NCBI RefSeq assembly: GCF_036924525.1
Contig: NZ_JAZHRU010000001.1
Coordinates: forward strand, 4,183,001 to 4,247,000
Direction of reading: 5' to 3'
Length of the DNA stretch: 64,000 nucleotides
From: Bradyrhizobium sp. AZCC 1719
Lineage (GTDB): Bacteria > Pseudomonadota > Alphaproteobacteria > Rhizobiales > Xanthobacteraceae
This document shows, piece by piece, positions 8,670 to 17,767 of the stretch (position 1 is its first letter; each line of letters begins with the position of its first letter). The notes beneath the pieces are model-generated. The model was not told where the DNA came from and ran no database searches. It was given only the letters and a program-made list of their open reading frames with translations. The translations under genes were made by a program, and so were the position numbers.

Positions 8670-9833
8670 ATGCGCATCATCGACGTCTGTGAGATCACCA
8701 AGCCGATCTCGTCGCCCATCCGCAACGCCTATATCGACTTTTCGAAGATGACCGCGAGCCTCGTCGCTGTCGTGACCGATGTCGAACGCGATGGCCGCAG
8801 GGTCACTGGCTATGGCTTCAACTCGAACGGCCGGTACGGCCAGGGCGGTCTCATCCGCGAGCGCTTTCGCAACCGCATTCTGGAAGCAGACCCCAAAAGC
8901 GTCCTCAACCAATCCGGTGATAACCTCGATCCGCACAAGCTCTGGGCGGTAATGATGAGCAACGAGAAGCCCGGGGGGCACGGCGAGCGTTCAGTTGCGG
9001 TCGGAACGCTCGACATGGCGGTCTGGGACGCGACGGCCAAAATCGCGGGAAAACCGCTGTTCCGGTTGCTCGCTGAGCAAAAGGGGCGCGAGGCCAACCC
9101 TCGCGTCTTCGTCTACGCCGCCGGCGGCTACTACTACCCCGGCAAGGACAATGCGGCGCTGCGGGCAGAAATGCGCGGATATCTCAATCGCGGCTACAAC
9201 GTCGTGAAGATGAAGATCGGTGGCGCATCCATTGACGAGGATCGGCGCCGCATCGAGGCGGTTCTGACCGAAATCGGCTCCGAGGCTCAACTGGCTGTCG
9301 ACGCCAACGGCCGTTTCGACCTTCAGACCGGCATCGCTTATGCCAAAATGCTCCGCCAGTACCCGCTGTTCTGGTATGAGGAGGTCGGTGACCCCCTCGA
9401 CTATGCCCTTCAGGCAGCGCTCTCGGAATTCTATCCCGGCCCGATGGCTACCGGCGAGAACTTGTTCTCGCACCAGGATGCGCGCAACCTTCTGCGCTAC
9501 GGCGGAATGCGCCCGGACCGCGATTGGCTGCAGTTCGACTGCGCCCTGTCTTACGGCTTGGTCGAATATCTGCGCACGCTCGACGTGCTGCATCAATTCG
9601 GTTGGTCGCCGTCCCGCTGCATTCCGCACGGCGGCCATCAGATGTCGCTTAACATCGCAGCAGGACTGGGGTTGGGCGGCAATGAGAGCTATCCTGACCT
9701 CTTCCAGCCGTACGGCGGCTTTCCGGATGGGGTGAAAGTCGAGAACGGTCACATCGTCATGCCCGAGCTTCCCGGAATCGGGTTCGAGGGCAAGTCGGAC
9801 CTTATCAAGGTCATGCGCGATCTGGCTGAGTGA
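8670..9833 (+). CDS. tarD: D-tartrate dehydratase (enolase superfamily)
   Basis: Mandelate racemase/enolase superfamily enzyme that dehydrates D-tartrate to oxaloacetate. The sequence matches, as I remember it, the structurally characterised Bradyrhizobium japonicum TarD almost throughout. Active-site positions visible are K180 and K182 in the KMK motif, metal ligands D211 (VDANGR), E237 (YEEVGD) and E263 (TGENLFS), and H320 in PHGGHQ; these are two lower than the published numbering. The length is 387 residues. The ATG at 8670 follows AAGGAG by 6 bases; upstream in-frame starts are rejected. The divergent LysR gene is the likely regulator. Confidence 0.93.
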   Translation: MRIIDVCEITKPISSPIRNAYIDFSKMTASLVAVVTDVERDGRRVTGYGFNSNGRYGQGGLIRERFRNRILEADPKSVLNQSGDNLDPHKLWAVMMSNEKPGGHGERSVAVGTLDMAVWDATAKIAGKPLFRLLAEQKGREANPRVFVYAAGGYYYPGKDNAALRAEMRGYLNRGYNVVKMKIGGASIDEDRRRIEAVLTEIGSEAQLAVDANGRFDLQTGIAYAKMLRQYPLFWYEEVGDPLDYALQAALSEFYPGPMATGENLFSHQDARNLLRYGGMRPDRDWLQFDCALSYGLVEYLRTLDVLHQFGWSPSRCIPHGGHQMSLNIAAGLGLGGNESYPDLFQPYGGFPDGVKVENGHIVMPELPGIGFEGKSDLIKVMRDLAE

Positions 9834-9921
9834 GCGTAACGCGATCTGCGGTGTCGTTGCGATCCTCGCCATCTCCGACGAGGCAAGAGGCGAGCTCCGC
9901 AGCGATGTCCGCAACGCCGAA

Positions 9922-9953
9922 TTATCATTCGGCGAGGGACCATAAGGTCACAT
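9922..9953. promoter_or_regulatory. Possible operator, copy 2 of a 33-bp duplicated element
   Basis: Second copy of the element at 6719-6752 with the same GACCATAAGGTC inverted repeat and the same GGCGAGG lead-in. It ends 59 bases before the start of the HbpS/GlcG-like gene, so it lies in the promoter region of that gene. Confidence 0.45.
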
Positions 9954-10012
9954 CGACGTTTTCATCCGCCCGGGTATAGTCCCCTGCACAATAAAACCTA
10001 AGGGAGGAGACA

Positions 10013-10483
10013 ATGATGAGGACAATTCTGGTCGCCGCTGCATTCGCCGCCCTGACCACCGGTGCATCCGCTCAGGACAAGCGCCCTGACTACGGCACCG
10101 CGGTCAATGCCGCAGGTGCGAAGAAGATCGCAGCCGGCGTCCTCGCCGAATGCCAGAAGAACGGGTGGAACGTGGCTGTCGCTGTGGTCGATAATCACGG
10201 ATTCCTCGTGTATTTCGAACGCATGGACAACACGCAGACGGGCAGCATGGACATCGCCGTCGGTAAGGCGAGGTCCGCGGCGACCTATCGGCGCCCGACA
10301 CGCGTTTTCATGGAGGCGATCAACAAGGGCGGGCCGGCCACGGCCACACTTCCCGGTGTCTTCGCCTCGCCGGGCGGATTGCCGATCATGGTCGATGGCA
10401 AGGTCACTGGCGGCGTGGGAGTGAGCGGCGTCACCGGCGACCAGGACGAGCAATGCGCGAAGGCCGGACTCGGGACTACATAA
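10013..10483 (+). CDS. Secreted HbpS/GlcG family (DUF336) protein
   Basis: The 156-residue protein starts with a Sec signal peptide (residues 1-20, cleavage after ASA) and continues as an HbpS/GlcG domain: a helix with AKKIAAGVLAEC, then VAVVDNHGFLVYFERMD, then the glycine-rich GGLPIMVDGKVTGGVGVSG. HbpS of Streptomyces binds heme and feeds a redox-sensing system; GlcG is linked to glycolate genes. Which ligand is bound here is unknown. The start is certain: AGGGAGGAG lies 3-4 bases before the ATG pair. It lies just downstream of tarD but has its own upstream element, and may be a separate transcript. Confidence 0.85.
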   Translation: MMRTILVAAAFAALTTGASAQDKRPDYGTAVNAAGAKKIAAGVLAECQKNGWNVAVAVVDNHGFLVYFERMDNTQTGSMDIAVGKARSAATYRRPTRVFMEAINKGGPATATLPGVFASPGGLPIMVDGKVTGGVGVSGVTGDQDEQCAKAGLGTT

Positions 10484-10531
10484 GGAATTGCATCCTGCAC
10501 TCCAGCGTACCGTGACGCGCGCCCAGGCGAC

Positions 10532-11320
10532 CTACGCCGGGACGCGCCCGCCGAAAAACGGCATCAGCGCCCGGCTCAGCGCGTGCGGCCGCTTGGACGT
10601 GAAGATGATCTCGGCCCCGGCCTCATTGCTTTCCCGGCCTGGTGACGCCAGTAGCTCGGACACGCGTCGGGCGATGGCGGGCGCCGGGTCGATCCAGTCG
10701 ACCGGCCAGGGTGCGAGCTTGGTCATGCGGTCGAGCAACAGCGGATAATGGGTGCAGGCCAGCACGACGGTGTCGGTGCGATCTTCGCCACTGCCGACAA
10801 AGCAGGGGACGAGCTCCGCCGCGATATCCTCGTCGCGCACGTCGTTTCCGCTGAGTGCGGCTTCGGCCAGCGAAGCGAGTTCTGCCGATCCCACCAGCGT
10901 CACTTCGCAGCCTTGCGCGAAATCATTGATCAGGCGCCTGGTGTATTCGCGCTTGACGGTGCCCTTGGTCCCGAGCACCGATACGCGCTTGGTCTTCGAG
11001 CTGGCGCAGGCCGGCTTGATCGCAGGCACGGTGCCGACGAACGGCACGCTATAGGCGTTGCGCAGGTGCGACATCACGAGCGTGGAAGCAGTGTTGCAGG
11101 CAATCACCACCAGGGCAGGGACGTGACGTGCGAGCAGCTCACCGACCAGCGGGACCACGCGGGCGATAATCTGATCCTCACCGTGATGGCCGTAGGGGAA
11201 GAACGCGTCGTCGGCGACATAGACGTAGTGCGCGTCGGGCCGGGTGCGAACGATCTCGCGCAGGACCGTGAGGCCGCCAAGGCCGGAGTCGAAGACGAGG
11301 ATTTTCGGCGGGGATGACAC
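10532..11320 (-). CDS. murI: Glutamate racemase
   Basis: Converts L-glutamate to D-glutamate for peptidoglycan. The two catalytic cysteines are visible at C75 (ACNTAS) and C189 (ACTHYPLL), and the N-terminal VFDSGLGGLTVL carries the substrate-binding D11-S12. The length of 262 residues is normal. The start is a GTG at 11320; the sequence upstream has only a weak Shine-Dalgarno (AAGG). No gene lies within 170 bases upstream, so it is probably transcribed alone. Confidence 0.95.
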   Translation of the reverse strand: MSSPPKILVFDSGLGGLTVLREIVRTRPDAHYVYVADDAFFPYGHHGEDQIIARVVPLVGELLARHVPALVVIACNTASTLVMSHLRNAYSVPFVGTVPAIKPACASSKTKRVSVLGTKGTVKREYTRRLINDFAQGCEVTLVGSAELASLAEAALSGNDVRDEDIAAELVPCFVGSGEDRTDTVVLACTHYPLLLDRMTKLAPWPVDWIDPAPAIARRVSELLASPGRESNEAGAEIIFTSKRPHALSRALMPFFGGRVPA

Positions 11321-11491
11321 GCTGCGACCTTAGCCGATTTGCGGTTACCGTCAGGTTGCTTCGAGGGTGCCGGCGGGAGTCACGGCGGTTGCGACAATTT
11401 GGAACCATCTGAATCGGCTTGGCAAGGCCGGAAAACTGCTGGGGTGGCTACCCAGGACGTCCTGCAAGCGTGGATGCTCGCCGCCAATCGG

Positions 11492-11874
11492 TCAGGTGGA
11501 TTGAGGAAGTCGCGCGATGACTTTGATTTCAAAATCGAAGCCCGCTAGCCAGTTCACCCCCACCGCAGTCCAGTTCGGATAGGGCGGTTCACCGATCTCC
11601 TTCAGGCGAACTGCGTTGACCGCCTCCCACTGTGCGGCCGGATTGGTATGGAACGTGGTCACGTCAACGACGTCGTCAAATGTGCAACCGGCAGACTTCA
11701 GCACGGCCGAGAGATTGTCGAAGGCAAGCTGGACCTGCTTTTCGAAGACCGGCTCGGGCGACCCGTCATCGCGGCTGCCGACTTGGCCCGAGACGAGCGG
11801 ATCGCCGCCGAATAACGGTTGATCTCGTAGAGCGCCTGCCGGCCGGCAGGGAAGATTGCATCGCGTTTGGCCAT
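11492..11874 (-). pseudogene. RidA/YjgF-family gene with frameshifting deletion
   Basis: The first 27 codons from the ATG at 11874 read as a RidA N terminus (AKRDAIFPAGRQALYEINRY). The C-terminal half, in another frame, reads on as normal RidA (SGQVGSRDDGSPEPVFEKQ, then TTFHTNPAAQWEAVNAVR). The frames meet at about 11790-11797, where RidA proteins normally have a short GDLLFV-like segment. About 16 bases therefore seem to be missing, which both removes part of the beta sheet and shifts the frame. RidA hydrolyses reactive enamine/imine intermediates. A good ribosome-binding site (CAGGAG) is kept, so the loss looks recent; a sequencing or assembly error is also possible. Confidence 0.75.
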
Positions 11875-11946
11875 GACGTCACTCCTGTTCAAAGGCAAGC
11901 CAGACCTCCACGGGTCCGGCTGTTTGCATCCTACTCGAGCGATAAA

Positions 11947-11975
11947 TTGACATACGCTCCGTATGTTTCTATAAA
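11947..11975 (+). promoter_or_regulatory. Sigma-70 promoter of the TetR gene
   Basis: Perfect TTGACA at 11947-11952, a 17-base spacer, then TATAAA at 11970-11975. Operator 1 (11951-11965) fills the spacer, so binding of the repressor would block RNA polymerase. Transcription would begin near 11982, about 50 bases before the GTG start at 12034. Confidence 0.75.
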
Positions 11976-12016
11976 TCACATACGCGGCGTATGTCAACTA
12001 GCATACGGGGCGTATG
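11951..12016. promoter_or_regulatory. Three palindromic TetR operators
   Basis: Three copies of a 15-bp inverted repeat, CATACG-N3-CGTATG, at 11951-11965 (core CTC), 11979-11993 (core CGG) and 12002-12016 (core GGG). Centres are 28 and 23 bp apart. The first lies in the spacer of the plus-strand promoter, the second in the spacer of the minus-strand promoter, the third just outside. This is the usual plan of an autoregulated divergent TetR locus. Confidence 0.85.
11968..11997 (-). promoter_or_regulatory. Divergent sigma-70 promoter of the ridA-like pseudogene
   Basis: On the minus strand TTGACA (plus 11992-11997), an 18-base spacer holding operator 2, and TATAGA (plus 11968-11973). It overlaps the plus-strand promoter, so both genes should be repressed together. 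The start codon of the broken ridA lies at 11874. Confidence 0.6.
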
Positions 12017-12033
12017 TAATTGCGGAGATAGCG

Positions 12034-12630
12034 GTGGCCGCGAAGCGACGCGCACAGATGGTGGAGGAAACCCGGGCCAAGCTCATCCAGGCCGCCCGTA
12101 AGGCTTTCGCGACCAAAGGCTATGCGGCGGCGTCGATGGACGATTTGACCGCCGAGGCCGGCCTGACGCGCGGCGCGCTCTATCACACCTTCGGCGACAA
12201 GAAGGGTCTGCTGCAGGCCGTGATCGAGCAGATCGACGCGGAAATGGTGGCGCGAATGCGCGCTGTACAAGATCAGGCGGAGACCCGGTGGCTCGGCTTT
12301 CTCGCCGAGGGCGTCGCCTATATCGAGATGGCGCTGGAGCCGGAGATCCAGCGCATCATGCTGCTAGACGGACCGGCCGTGCTCGGCGATCCATCGCTAT
12401 GGCCCAACCAGACCGCGTGTCTTCGCTCGACGACGCAAACGATCCAGGCGCTTATCGACGAAGGGACGGTGAGGCCGATGGATGCGGAAGCTGCCGCGCG
12501 GCTGATCAATGGAGCGGCGCTCAACGCCTCGCTCTGGATTGCCGCAGCCGACGACCCGCGCGCCGTCTTTGCAAAGGCTGTCGAGGCTTTCCGATATCTC
12601 GCGGTCGGCTTGCTGCAGACCGAGAGATGA
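12034..12630 (+). CDS. TetR/AcrR-family autorepressor
   Basis: The 198-residue protein has the N-terminal TetR DNA-binding domain (about residues 10-58; KGYAAASMDDLTAEAGLTRGALYHTF is the helix-turn-helix) and a helical ligand domain. The frame is open far upstream, but the GTG at 12034 after GGAG (6-base spacing) fits; the longer ORF would begin inside the pseudogene. It should bind the three palindromes upstream, repressing itself and the divergent ridA-like gene. With its target broken, it may now only control itself or act elsewhere. The ligand is unknown. Confidence 0.92.
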   Translation: MAAKRRAQMVEETRAKLIQAARKAFATKGYAAASMDDLTAEAGLTRGALYHTFGDKKGLLQAVIEQIDAEMVARMRAVQDQAETRWLGFLAEGVAYIEMALEPEIQRIMLLDGPAVLGDPSLWPNQTACLRSTTQTIQALIDEGTVRPMDAEAAARLINGAALNASLWIAAADDPRAVFAKAVEAFRYLAVGLLQTER

Positions 12631-12658
12631 CCGTCAAGCGTTCGGACGGCGTGCGTTG

Positions 12659-13966
<1,308 letters not shown>

Positions 13967-14100
13967 CGAAAACTCCGAAACGGGCAAGCGAGGCGCACGA
14001 GGCGGCTCCCGGCCGATTTGTTTTTACGCCGTGCTTTAGCAAATCGTGTCGGGGGAGGCCACCCGTACGGCGGCCGCGAGCGGGGAAAACCGGGCCGCCG

Positions 14101-14754
14101 CTACAGGCTGGCCAGTCCGCATTCCACAGCCAGGCGGACCAACTGCGCATCCGTCCGCATGCCGGTCTTGGTCTTGATCAGGTAGTGGTAGTTCTGCACG
14201 GTCTTGATGCTGAGATTGAGGTTCGAGGCGATCTGCTCGGTGGTTGCGCCGGCGGCCAATTGCCTGAGGATCTCGATTTCCCGCTCGCCCAGTTGATCGA
14301 GCAGCGATCCCGAGGGGGAGAGGCTTTCCAGCGCCAGCACGTGGGCGATGTCGTCGCTCATCGCCGGTTCGCCGCGGACCAGTGAACGGATCGCCCGGAT
14401 CAGCGCTGATGGGTCGGAGCCCTTCGTGACGTAGCCGTTCGCGCCGGCATTGAAGGCGGCCTTCACCTGCGCCGCCTCGCTGTGCATGCTGAAGACGAGA
14501 ATGCGGGTGTCGGCGGAGCGGGCGCGAATGTTCCTGATCGCCTCGAGCCCGCTGGCGCCCGGCATCGATATGTCCATGACCACGACGTCAGGCGCGTGCG
14601 CCTTGAACGCGCGATAGGCGTCGGCGGCGTTTTCGGCCTCGGCCACCACCTGGAAATCGTCCTGGTGCTCCAGCACGCGCCGGTAGCCTTGCCGGACCAC
14701 GGGATGGTCGTCGACGAGCAGGATCGAAATGCCTTTGGTCTGCGACGCGGTCAT
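14101..14754 (-). CDS. NarL/FixJ-type response regulator
   Basis: Residues 5-125 are a receiver domain with acidic pocket D15-D16, phosphoacceptor D61 (VVMDISMPG) and the lysine of GYVTKGS. About residues 150-215 are a LuxR-type helix-turn-helix (LGEREIEILRQLAAGATTEQIASNL). The protein is 217 residues. Its ATG overlaps the kinase stop codon by one base (TGATG), so the two are translationally coupled. It is the partner of the upstream kinase. The target genes are unknown; the divergent TolQ-like operon next to the kinase is the obvious candidate. Confidence 0.93.
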   Translation of the reverse strand: MTASQTKGISILLVDDHPVVRQGYRRVLEHQDDFQVVAEAENAADAYRAFKAHAPDVVVMDISMPGASGLEAIRNIRARSADTRILVFSMHSEAAQVKAAFNAGANGYVTKGSDPSALIRAIRSLVRGEPAMSDDIAHVLALESLSPSGSLLDQLGEREIEILRQLAAGATTEQIASNLNLSIKTVQNYHYLIKTKTGMRTDAQLVRLAVECGLASL

Positions 14755-16124
14755 CAGGCTGCAAGCGGGATCGTGGCGGCCACGCTCACCCCGCGGTTCG
14801 CATCCGCGATCGACAGCGAGCCGCCGAGCGCGGCGACCCTCTCGCGAATGCCGGTCAGGCCGAAGCCGGGAGAGCGGGCCAGTTTGGCCGCATCGCCGCC
14901 GCCATCGTCCTCGACGTGGACCAGCAGCGCGTTTTCCGCGCCGGTGCGCCGCTCGATCCGCAGCACGATCACCCGCGCCGAACTGTGCCGCAAGGAATTG
15001 GTCAGGCACTCCTGGGCGACCCGATAGGCGGTCGCAGCGACGGCGCCGCGGACGTCGGCGAGATCGCCCTTGAGATCGAGCTGGATCATCGGCTGCGTCG
15101 CATTGCGCGAGCGCCAGCTATCGACGAGATCGACGAGGCAGGCTTCGAGCCCGAGTTCCTCGGCGGGCGGATGGCGCAGGCGGTTCAAGGTATCGCGCAG
15201 GCACGCCATGATGCGATGGGTGGCTTGCGAGATCATCCGCGCGTCCTGCGCGACCTCGCCTCTCGCCGTTTCCCGCGCGCTGGTTGCTTCGATCGTGTTG
15301 GCGAAAGCGAGGATCGCCGTCAGGTTCTGTCCGAATTCGTCGTGCAGCTCACGGGCAAGCGCCCGCCGCTCGTCGCTGCGGATTTCGAGCAGGCGCCGGG
15401 TCAGCGCGGCGCGTTCCTCCATGGACTGTGCGAGGCGGTCGCCGAGATCTCCGACGGCCTGTCCGATCATGGCAAGTTCCATCGATCGGAAGCGGGGCAG
15501 CGACGTGCTGTATTGCCCGCGCGCCATCCGCTGCAGCGCGGCGACGATCTGCCGCGCCGGCGCAAGCGTATGCGCAATCGCAAGCGAGGCAAGCAGCGCG
15601 ATCGCCACCGCCATCAGCAGGGCGACGTGGATGTTGTCGAGGATGTGCTGCCAGGCGAGTGCGATGGCGGCATTTGGATCGGCGGCGGCCGAGACGCTGC
15701 CTGCATTGGCCGCGCGGGTACTGATCGGCCGGACGACCGCGGCGTGATCCCCAAGCAGTGTCTGCACGGTGGCCGCGAACCAGCGCGGCGGAGCTTGGCC
15801 GATTCCCTTGCTCTGTCCGCAGAGCGGCTTCTCGAACGCGCCCGCCGGCTCGAGCCGGACGCAGATGCCCGGCGAGATCAGCCCCATCGTTTCGATGGTG
15901 CGCCATTCCGGCACCGGCAGCAGTTGCTCGCGCATTCTGTTGCTGCGCAACATCAATTCGCGCCAGTAGAGCGCTTCCAACGCCACCGAGACACGCTCAG
16001 CGGAAGCGGCCGTGGCACGATCGACGCTGCGATGCGCGTCGATCGTCGCCCAGATAGTCGCCGCTCCCAGGCACAGGATGACCACGAGAAACAAGCGGGC
16101 GACGAGCTGAAGCACGAGGCGCAT
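14754..16124 (-). CDS. NarX/UhpB-type membrane sensor histidine kinase
   Basis: 456 residues. Helices at about 7-27 and 164-186 enclose a periplasmic domain. A HAMP-like linker follows (190-240), then a HisKA_3 dimerisation domain with H261 in ARELHDEFGQNL, and a HATPase domain (about 360-456; N box QECLTNSLRHS, G boxes DDGGG and GFGLTGIRERV). The ATG at 16124 is preceded by GGGAG 7 bases upstream; a 48-residue extension is rejected. The periplasmic sensor has no motif I recognise, so the stimulus is unknown. It is coupled to the response regulator and divergent from the three-gene membrane operon. Confidence 0.93.
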   Translation of the reverse strand: MRLVLQLVARLFLVVILCLGAATIWATIDAHRSVDRATAASAERVSVALEALYWRELMLRSNRMREQLLPVPEWRTIETMGLISPGICVRLEPAGAFEKPLCGQSKGIGQAPPRWFAATVQTLLGDHAAVVRPISTRAANAGSVSAAADPNAAIALAWQHILDNIHVALLMAVAIALLASLAIAHTLAPARQIVAALQRMARGQYSTSLPRFRSMELAMIGQAVGDLGDRLAQSMEERAALTRRLLEIRSDERRALARELHDEFGQNLTAILAFANTIEATSARETARGEVAQDARMISQATHRIMACLRDTLNRLRHPPAEELGLEACLVDLVDSWRSRNATQPMIQLDLKGDLADVRGAVAATAYRVAQECLTNSLRHSSARVIVLRIERRTGAENALLVHVEDDGGGDAAKLARSPGFGLTGIRERVAALGGSLSIADANRGVSVAATIPLAA

Positions 16125-16196
16125 GCGATCACTCCCGAACGTGCGGATAAGCGTAACAGCACCGCCAACCCGTGCCAATGCAGTGGGTTCTAATTC

Positions 16197-16209
16197 GGGA
16201 AAATTTCCC
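16197..16209. promoter_or_regulatory. Palindrome in the divergent kinase/TolQ-like intergenic region
   Basis: GGGAAAATTTCCC is a perfect 6+1+6 inverted repeat midway between the divergent start codons at 16124 and 16329. It could be the binding site of the NarL-type regulator or another factor. One copy only, so the support is modest. Confidence 0.35.
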
Positions 16210-16328
16210 AACCAACCGTGGGCATATGTCTTTGGACGCGGTCGTGACCGCTGATCTATCAAAGCCAAGGGACGTGTTTGCAGGCGGCTTTCCGGCCGCA
16301 GCGCGCCATTCCAGGGAGCTGACGCAGC

Positions 16329-17096
16329 ATGAGTGCAACGGCTGGCGGGAAGACCGCATCATCCGGCGCGGATACGTCGGAACGCAGCGTACTCCTGCTA
16401 TGGATGATCTTCACCGGGCTCTCCGTTTTCGCCGTGGTCGTCCTATGGCGATACGGTCTGCTCCATCTCATGATCATTTCAGACCGCACCTACATTTCGA
16501 GCGTCATTGCCGTCCTCTATATCGTCACTTGCTTCCATTGCTTCTGGCGGACGCGCGCGATCGCGCGGGAAGGCGAGATCACGCGACGCTGCCGCGCGAT
16601 CCTGTCGGTCCCGGGCGGCGCAAGGGGGCTGGACGAGGATGCACGCGCCTTGCCGGGCGGGCTGGTGACGGATCACATCCGCAGCCTGGTGCAGAAGGCC
16701 AGCGCACAGGACGCCGGGCGCATCGACCAGACGCTGCTGCTCCGCTCGCTCGCCGACCGGCTGCGTGGCTCCAACGGATTTGGCGCGTTCGTGTCCGACA
16801 CGCTGATGAAGCTCGGGCTGCTCGGCACCATCATCGGCTTCATCATCATGCTGGCGCCGATCGCCACCCTCGATGCGGCCGACAAAGTCGCGATGAAATC
16901 ATCGATGGGCCTGATGAGCGACGGTATGGCGGTGGCCATGTACACGACGCTGGCCGGCCTGATCGGCTCCATCCTCGTGAAGATCCAGTACTACATGCTG
17001 GATGCCGCGACCCAGCGGGTGTTTTCCGATGCCGTCATGCTGACCGAGACGCACGTCACCCCGGCGCTGGAGCGCCATCCTGGAACGCCGGCATGA
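16329..17096 (+). CDS. MotA/TolQ/ExbB-family proton channel protein
   Basis: 255 residues with about four membrane helices (near 20-45, 55-75, 156-180, 196-222). The last two contain the MotA/ExbB signature (LMKLGLLGTIIGFIIML, then MAVAMYTTLAGLIGSILVK). A cytoplasmic stretch rich in charged residues lies between helices 2 and 3, as in TolQ and ExbB. These proteins form proton-driven stator complexes with a one-helix partner. The stop overlaps the next gene (ATGA), so that gene is the likely partner. There is no TolA, TolB, TonB or flagellar gene nearby. The function of this branch is unknown to me. Confidence 0.85.
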   Translation: MSATAGGKTASSGADTSERSVLLLWMIFTGLSVFAVVVLWRYGLLHLMIISDRTYISSVIAVLYIVTCFHCFWRTRAIAREGEITRRCRAILSVPGGARGLDEDARALPGGLVTDHIRSLVQKASAQDAGRIDQTLLLRSLADRLRGSNGFGAFVSDTLMKLGLLGTIIGFIIMLAPIATLDAADKVAMKSSMGLMSDGMAVAMYTTLAGLIGSILVKIQYYMLDAATQRVFSDAVMLTETHVTPALERHPGTPA

Positions 17097-17767
17097 TGGA
17101 TGATTTCGGTCTCTATCCGCGCGAGGAGGCCTTCGATCCGCTCGGCGTCATGCTGTTCAAGGCGCTGCAGGTGATTGCGTTCCTGTTCTTCCTGGCGCTG
17201 CTCGCAGTCTCGCCGGACGCGAAGGACGGCAAAATCGATTCCAAGGCCGAGTTCATCATCACGATGGACTGGCCGGACAATCATCCCGACGATCTCGACC
17301 TGTTCGTGCAGGATCCCGCCGGCAACATCGCCTGGTATCGCCACCGCGAAGCCGGTTTCCTCACGCTCGACCGCGACGACCGCGGCGGCGCCAACAATTT
17401 CATCATCGTCAACGGCAAGAAGATTGCGTCGCCGATCAGGGAAGAGATCGTCACCGTGCGCGGCATCGTCGCCGGTGAATACACCGTCAACGTCTCTCAC
17501 TTTCAGGCGACGACCGGCCAGCCCGTCGCGGTGAGCGTGAAAGTCCAAAAACTCAATCCGACCGCACAGGTGATCTTCGACAACAAGCTGACGCTCGACC
17601 ACACCGGCGAGGAAAAGACCGCGCTGCGTTTCTGGCTCGATGCCGAAGGCAAGGTGCTCGACGTCCAGCAGCGGCCGAAGTCGCTGATGGAGACGTTCCG
17701 TAACGTCCGCGCCAATGGCGCGGATCTCGATCCGAAAACCGGCGTCAGGGTGCCGCGTCGTGAATAG
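17093..17767 (+). CDS. One-helix membrane protein with extracytoplasmic beta domain; candidate stator partner
   Basis: 224 residues: a short N terminus, one membrane helix (about 18-39), then an extracytoplasmic domain. The segment DWPDNHPDDLDLFVQDPAG followed by IAWYRHREAG and a GEYTVNVSHFQATTGQPVAV strand region looks like a beta-sandwich of the DUF2135 kind (DLDLxVxDPxG). Topology matches ExbD/TolR/MotB (single helix, periplasmic C-terminal domain), but I see no Asp in the membrane helix and no peptidoglycan-binding OmpA motif. The ATG overlaps the TolQ-like stop codon; its own end overlaps the next gene by 8 bases. Function inferred from position only. Confidence 0.75.
   Translation: MMDDFGLYPREEAFDPLGVMLFKALQVIAFLFFLALLAVSPDAKDGKIDSKAEFIITMDWPDNHPDDLDLFVQDPAGNIAWYRHREAGFLTLDRDDRGGANNFIIVNGKKIASPIREEIVTVRGIVAGEYTVNVSHFQATTGQPVAVSVKVQKLNPTAQVIFDNKLTLDHTGEEKTALRFWLDAEGKVLDVQQRPKSLMETFRNVRANGADLDPKTGVRVPRRE

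Noticed and set aside
14101..15009. Longer start for the response regulator (302 codons)
   Set aside because: The extension lies wholly inside the kinase gene in another frame; ATG 14754 with stop-start overlap gives a complete receiver.
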